The notes beneath the pieces were generated by a model that was not told where the DNA came from, searched no databases, and saw only the letters and a program-made list of their open reading frames with translations. A stretch of DNA of 10,148 nt from positions 1 to 10,148 of the forward strand of contig JAUVKO010000057.1 of NCBI GenBank assembly GCA_030596225.1. Reading direction: 5' to 3'. This DNA comes from Fidelibacterota bacterium (GTDB lineage: Bacteria; Fidelibacterota; UBA8477; JABMPR01). Positions 7,118-10,148 of the stretch are shown here, in pieces. Position 1 is the first letter of the stretch. Each line of letters starts with the position of its first letter. The position numbers were made by a program, and so were the translations under genes.

Positions 7118-8207
7118 TTTCACTCTCCTTCGTCGTAGGATCTTCTATAGTTTCCGGTGTTTCATTCATCGGCTTATCTGTAGTCACCTCTGAAGATTCT
7201 TCAAAAGTCTCTGTCTTGGTGATGGTCTCGATAGGTACATCCACAGGACCGGAAATCGTCGCAGTCTCAGTACTTTCAACAACTGGGTCTGCTTCAGGAA
7301 GGTTCTCTGGAGTCTCTTTTTCAGTAATAGTCTCGGATGCCGTATCCACATGAATAGATGTCTCGGTTGATACCACCGGACTTTCAGAAGCAGGTGCTTC
7401 GCCATCCTCAGCCTGCTCAGTTTTGATCGTCTTATCAACAGGAACAGGGATAGGTTCAGATGTCTCTGTAGAACCAATTTCTTCAGCAGTTGACAGTGTT
7501 TGTGGCTGAGTCACTGTATCGACTGTTTCTGTGGAAATTTGAGTTGCAGCGGCATTCTCCGCAGCCACTTGAGCAGCTTTTTCAGCTGCGGCTTTCTCGG
7601 CAGCGGCCTTTTTAGCAGCCATGACCGCAGCTTTGGCTTTGGCTACTTCATCTGCTTCTGCTTTACGCCGTTGGCGTTCCTCTTCAGAAACTTTTGAGAA
7701 TTGATAGATCAATAGATCACGATTGCGCCATCGTTGTTCCGGCATGATATCCTTTTTCAAATTATCATTGCTGATAAATTGATAATCAGGAGTCATGGTA
7801 ATACAATCTTCAGGACATGGATGCGTACAAAGGTCACAAAACATGCACTCACTCATATCGATAGTGAAGTTAGCAACTAATAATTTTTTCTTGGTTCCGT
7901 TACTGGTTGTCCCAAGATCCTCATCAGGGCCGGCTTTATAGGTATCAATGTGGATACAGTTCACCGGACAAGCACGTTCACAAGCCTTGCAGCCGATGCA
8001 GTCATCTATGTCAACTACCAGCTTTGAGCGGATGGTGTTGTAAGTATCAAGTTCTCCAACACCAATATTTCGACTGGGAATTGGCCAAACTTCGTCCGGA
8101 TACTGGAGTGTGACATGTTCACGAGGACGAACGAAATAACCCATGGTGACCTTCATACCATCTATGAGGGACGTGATTGCATTGGTAATATTATTAAAAT
8201 AGCTCAT
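7110..8207 (-). CDS. nuoI: NADH-quinone oxidoreductase subunit I with long C-terminal extension
   Basis: NuoI is the two-cluster ferredoxin subunit that passes electrons through N6a and N6b towards NuoB. Residues 1-175 are an ordinary NuoI: VTLQYPDE near the start, then C70-x2-C73-x2-C76-x3-C80-Pro and C121-x2-C124-x2-C127-x3-C131-Pro, so both [4Fe-4S] sites are complete. NuoI proteins are commonly about 160-210 residues; this one is 365. After the core comes a charged Arg/Lys/Glu segment and an Ala/Lys/Glu helix (174-222), probably coiled or single alpha-helix. Then there are about 140 residues rich in Thr, Glu, Ser, Pro and Val with almost no aromatics and no Cys. This part looks disordered and has weak repeats. 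No frameshift is seen: the frame runs to a TGA that overlaps nuoJ. AGGA lies 7 bases before the start. Core identity is sure; the tail's role is unknown. Confidence 0.95.
   Translation of the reverse strand: MSYFNNITNAITSLIDGMKVTMGYFVRPREHVTLQYPDEVWPIPSRNIGVGELDTYNTIRSKLVVDIDDCIGCKACERACPVNCIHIDTYKAGPDEDLGTTSNGTKKKLLVANFTIDMSECMFCDLCTHPCPEDCITMTPDYQFISNDNLKKDIMPEQRWRNRDLLIYQFSKVSEEERQRRKAEADEVAKAKAAVMAAKKAAAEKAAAEKAAQVAAENAAATQISTETVDTVTQPQTLSTAEEIGSTETSEPIPVPVDKTIKTEQAEDGEAPASESPVVSTETSIHVDTASETITEKETPENLPEADPVVESTETATISGPVDVPIETITKTETFEESSEVTTDKPMNETPETIEDPTTKESENG
7125..7130 (-). promoter_or_regulatory. Ribosome binding site that decides the nuoJ start
   Basis: AAGGAG on the minus strand lies inside the last codons of nuoI, 7 bases before the ATG at 7117-7115 and only 1 base before the alternative GTG at 7123. 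It favours the ATG and couples nuoJ to nuoI translation. Confidence 0.8.
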
Positions 8208-8216
8208 ATGTCTATC

Positions 8217-9464
8217 CTAAAATTGGATTTCGCCGGTCAGCCACATCCAGACTGCCACACCCATGAGATTGATGATTGACAGTGGTAGAATAACTTTCCA
8301 GCTCACATACATAAGTTGATCAACTCGCAGACGCGGAAAGGTCCAGCGAAACCACATCAACAGAAAGATGATCGATGCGACCTTCATCAGCATCCAAAAC
8401 AGTCCGGGAGAAGCTAACCAGATAGCAAATCCGGGAAACAACCAGGCCGAGATTGTGATAATTAAACTCAGACCAACTGGATATATAGATAAGCGTTTGG
8501 CTTTCATCTTAACAAAAGCTGTCCACATGAAAGCCAGGAGGGTCAAGATCGAAAAACCGATCTGAGCACCTGCATAATCGGGAAAAGGACTCTGCCATCC
8601 GCCTAGAAAAACAATAGCCACCAGAAATGCGACAAGCGTTGCATTAGCATATTCAGATAAGAAAAATAGTGACCAACGTAATCCTGAAAATTCGGTCATG
8701 AAACCAGCAACCAATTCAGATTCTGATTCAGGGATATCAAAGGGTGTTCGATTGATCTCAGCTGTTGCTCCGACCAAGTAAACAAAAGTAGCTATGAAGA
8801 GAAAAGGACTATGAAAGATAAACCAGTTTGGGAGTGTGAGTGGAATCCAGTGAAAGAGATTGCCGGTGCCACCCTGGGCTTGTATAATGGTCTGCAAATT
8901 CAGGCTGCCAACGACCGCCACCACAGCAATAAGTGTGATGCCAACCGGTATTTCGTAGGAAATGATCTGAGCAGCCGAGCGCATGGCACCATAAAGTGAC
9001 CATTTATTATTTGAAGCCCAGCCAGCCATGACAATACCCAGCACAACAATAGATGAGATAGATACAACATAGAAAAGACCAATGTTCATATTGGCCGCTA
9101 ACAGAGTATCAGAAAATGGAATGGCTGCAAAAGTGACTACTGAGGCTATTAAAATGACCCAGGGACCAACAATGAAGAGCACCTTATCCGCCATTCTGGG
9201 GATAATATCCTCTTTCTGCAAGAGTTTCAGCGCATCAGCGACGGTTTGAAGCAATCCGAATTTCCCCACGCGCATAGGTCCCAAACGAACCTGCATAAAT
9301 GCGGAGACTTTTCGCTCGATGTATACCAATATGATGGCATTGGCAGCAACAAAGACAAAGATCAATGCTGCCACCACAAATAAGGACAAACCCCAGGCTA
9401 AAGGGTTGCCCATACCTGATAAAATGTCAAAAGACAAAATCCAGTTTGCAAGTGATTGTATCAT
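8217..9464 (-). CDS. nuoH: NADH-quinone oxidoreductase subunit H
   Basis: NuoH is the membrane subunit that forms most of the quinone cavity at the junction of the two arms. At 415 residues it is in the longer part of the family range. Conserved stretches are seen in order: IERKVSAFMQVRLGPMRVG (49-67), the SLYGAMRSAAQIISYEIP region (156-173), the acidic EINRTPFDIPESESELVAGF segment (236-255) on the loop lining the quinone channel, and FRWTFPRLRVDQLM (372-385). About eight or nine membrane helices are expected. The ATG at 9464 directly follows the nuoD stop codon with no spacer; a GGGGAG lies 12 bases upstream inside nuoD. Downstream, nuoI begins after 9 bp. Identity is certain. Confidence 0.97.
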   Translation of the reverse strand: MIQSLANWILSFDILSGMGNPLAWGLSLFVVAALIFVFVAANAIILVYIERKVSAFMQVRLGPMRVGKFGLLQTVADALKLLQKEDIIPRMADKVLFIVGPWVILIASVVTFAAIPFSDTLLAANMNIGLFYVVSISSIVVLGIVMAGWASNNKWSLYGAMRSAAQIISYEIPVGITLIAVVAVVGSLNLQTIIQAQGGTGNLFHWIPLTLPNWFIFHSPFLFIATFVYLVGATAEINRTPFDIPESESELVAGFMTEFSGLRWSLFFLSEYANATLVAFLVAIVFLGGWQSPFPDYAGAQIGFSILTLLAFMWTAFVKMKAKRLSIYPVGLSLIITISAWLFPGFAIWLASPGLFWMLMKVASIIFLLMWFRWTFPRLRVDQLMYVSWKVILPLSIINLMGVAVWMWLTGEIQF

Positions 9465-10148
9465 TTAGCGATCTATCTCCCCTAGTACAATGTCCAGGCT
9501 ACCGAGAATCGCAATGACATCCGAGATCATGAAGCCTTGGCCAATTTCGTTAATAACACTAAGGTTTGAAAATGCCGGTGAACGCATTTTGACCCGTAAA
9601 GGTACATTCTTGCCATTACTGACGATGTAATAACCCAATTCCCCGCGGGCGTTTTCACTACGGAAGTAAATTTCACCTTTGGGTGGGCGGATACGTCGCG
9701 GAATGGCTGATTTAACATCACCTTTAACCGGGAGCTGATCCAGAGCCTGATGAATGATCCTAGCGCTTTCTTGCATCTCCCGTACGCGTACATAGTAGCG
9801 GTCCCAGCTATCACCTACAGTTCCCTGAGCACCTTCCCCCAGAGGAATATCAAATTCGAATCGATCGTAAATAGAATAGGGCTGTGTACGACGGATATCA
9901 ATATTTACACCGGAAGCTCTCAGACTTGGACCCGTCACGCCATAATTGATGGCAACTTCAGGTGTCATGACTCCAATATCAGCAGCACGTTCGATAAAGA
10001 TCTTATTGTCGGTAAGAATCTGATTGTATTCAGCGACCCGAGTATCAAAGGCATCCAGAAACTCATAGGTTTTTTCCACAAATCCGGGTGGTACATCGTG
10101 GGCTAGACCGCCAATCCAGATATAGTTGTAAAGCAAACGAGCACCCGA
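9465..10148 (-). CDS. nuoD: NADH-quinone oxidoreductase subunit D, C-terminal part (start outside window)
   Basis: NuoD is the 49-kDa-type subunit of the peripheral arm, related to the large subunit of [NiFe] hydrogenases, and helps form the quinone-binding site. The frame is open to the window edge, giving 227 residues, roughly the last 55% of a usual 390-420-residue NuoD. Recognisable stretches are GVTGPSLRASGVNIDIRR (70-87 of the fragment), the YVRVREMQESARII segment (119-132), ENARGELGYYIVSNG (165-179), RVKMRSPAFSNL (185-196) and the typical C-terminus ISDVIAILGSLDIVLGEIDR. A TTG at 10136 is internal and not a start. Whether the gene is a separate nuoD or a nuoCD fusion cannot be seen. 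It abuts nuoH with no gap. Confidence 0.96.
   Translation of the reverse strand, partial: SGARLLYNYIWIGGLAHDVPPGFVEKTYEFLDAFDTRVAEYNQILTDNKIFIERAADIGVMTPEVAINYGVTGPSLRASGVNIDIRRTQPYSIYDRFEFDIPLGEGAQGTVGDSWDRYYVRVREMQESARIIHQALDQLPVKGDVKSAIPRRIRPPKGEIYFRSENARGELGYYIVSNGKNVPLRVKMRSPAFSNLSVINEIGQGFMISDVIAILGSLDIVLGEIDR

Noticed and set aside
7118..7123. GTG start for nuoJ two codons upstream
   Set aside because: Only one base would separate it from the Shine-Dalgarno; the ATG at 7117 has a 7-base spacing and gives the usual N-terminus.
7184..7477. 97-residue frame rich in Leu and Arg on the minus strand within nuoI
   Set aside because: It is a shifted-frame reading of the Thr/Glu-rich nuoI tail; its composition follows from the codons of that tail and it has no start signal.
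9750..10106. 118-residue plus-strand frame opposite nuoD
   Set aside because: It is antisense to strongly conserved nuoD codons, with no family resemblance and no ribosome binding site seen.
10134..10136. TTG as start of a short NuoD
   Set aside because: The frame continues upstream to the window edge and the fragment begins in the middle of the conserved NuoD fold.

Overview
The window is the distal part of a bacterial respiratory complex I (NADH-quinone oxidoreductase type) operon, followed by a small accessory region. Nothing identifies the species outright. The close-packed nuoD-H-I-J-K-L-M-N order, the moderate AT content, the style of NuoI and the GIY-YIG subfamily are compatible with a bacterium of the FCB group (Bacteroidota, Ignavibacteria, Marinimicrobia and relatives). 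That placement is inference and weak.

From right to left, and all on the minus strand, 10148-1159 holds the C-terminal part of nuoD (cut by the window edge), nuoH, nuoI, nuoJ, nuoK, nuoL, nuoM and nuoN. Gaps are 0-23 bp, with one 8-bp overlap (nuoI/nuoJ), so this is one translationally coupled transcription unit. NuoD and NuoI belong to the peripheral quinone-reducing arm. NuoH/J/K/L/M/N form the proton-pumping membrane arm. NuoH follows NuoD directly, so nuoE, nuoF and nuoG (the NADH-oxidising module) are not in their classical place. The complex may be an 11-subunit form fed by another donor, or EFG may be encoded elsewhere. The most unusual gene is nuoI: after a normal two-cluster ferredoxin domain it carries about 180 extra residues, an Ala/Lys-rich helix and then an acidic Thr/Glu/Pro-rich, weakly repetitive, probably disordered tail.

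From 1158 to 1 lies a non-operon region. It holds one minus-strand cold-shock-domain gene (445-657) with a clear intrinsic terminator (389-425), lying between two same-orientation plus-strand copies of a GIY-YIG nuclease sequence. The first copy (1-207) is the intact C-terminal end of a gene that starts outside the window. The second (920-1045) is a remnant lacking its 5' end. The similarity continues about 40 bp past both stop codons into a palindromic 3' tail, so the repeated unit is more than the coding sequence. The 155 bp just upstream of the remnant are bounded by a 15-bp inverted repeat whose right arm ends exactly where the remnant begins. A REP-like hairpin (1107-1129) sits between the remnant and the end of nuoN, and no intrinsic terminator is visible for the nuo operon.

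I see no CRISPR array, tRNA, rRNA, transposase or recognisable defence system. The accessory interest is in the repeat architecture around the cold-shock gene and in the NuoI tail.
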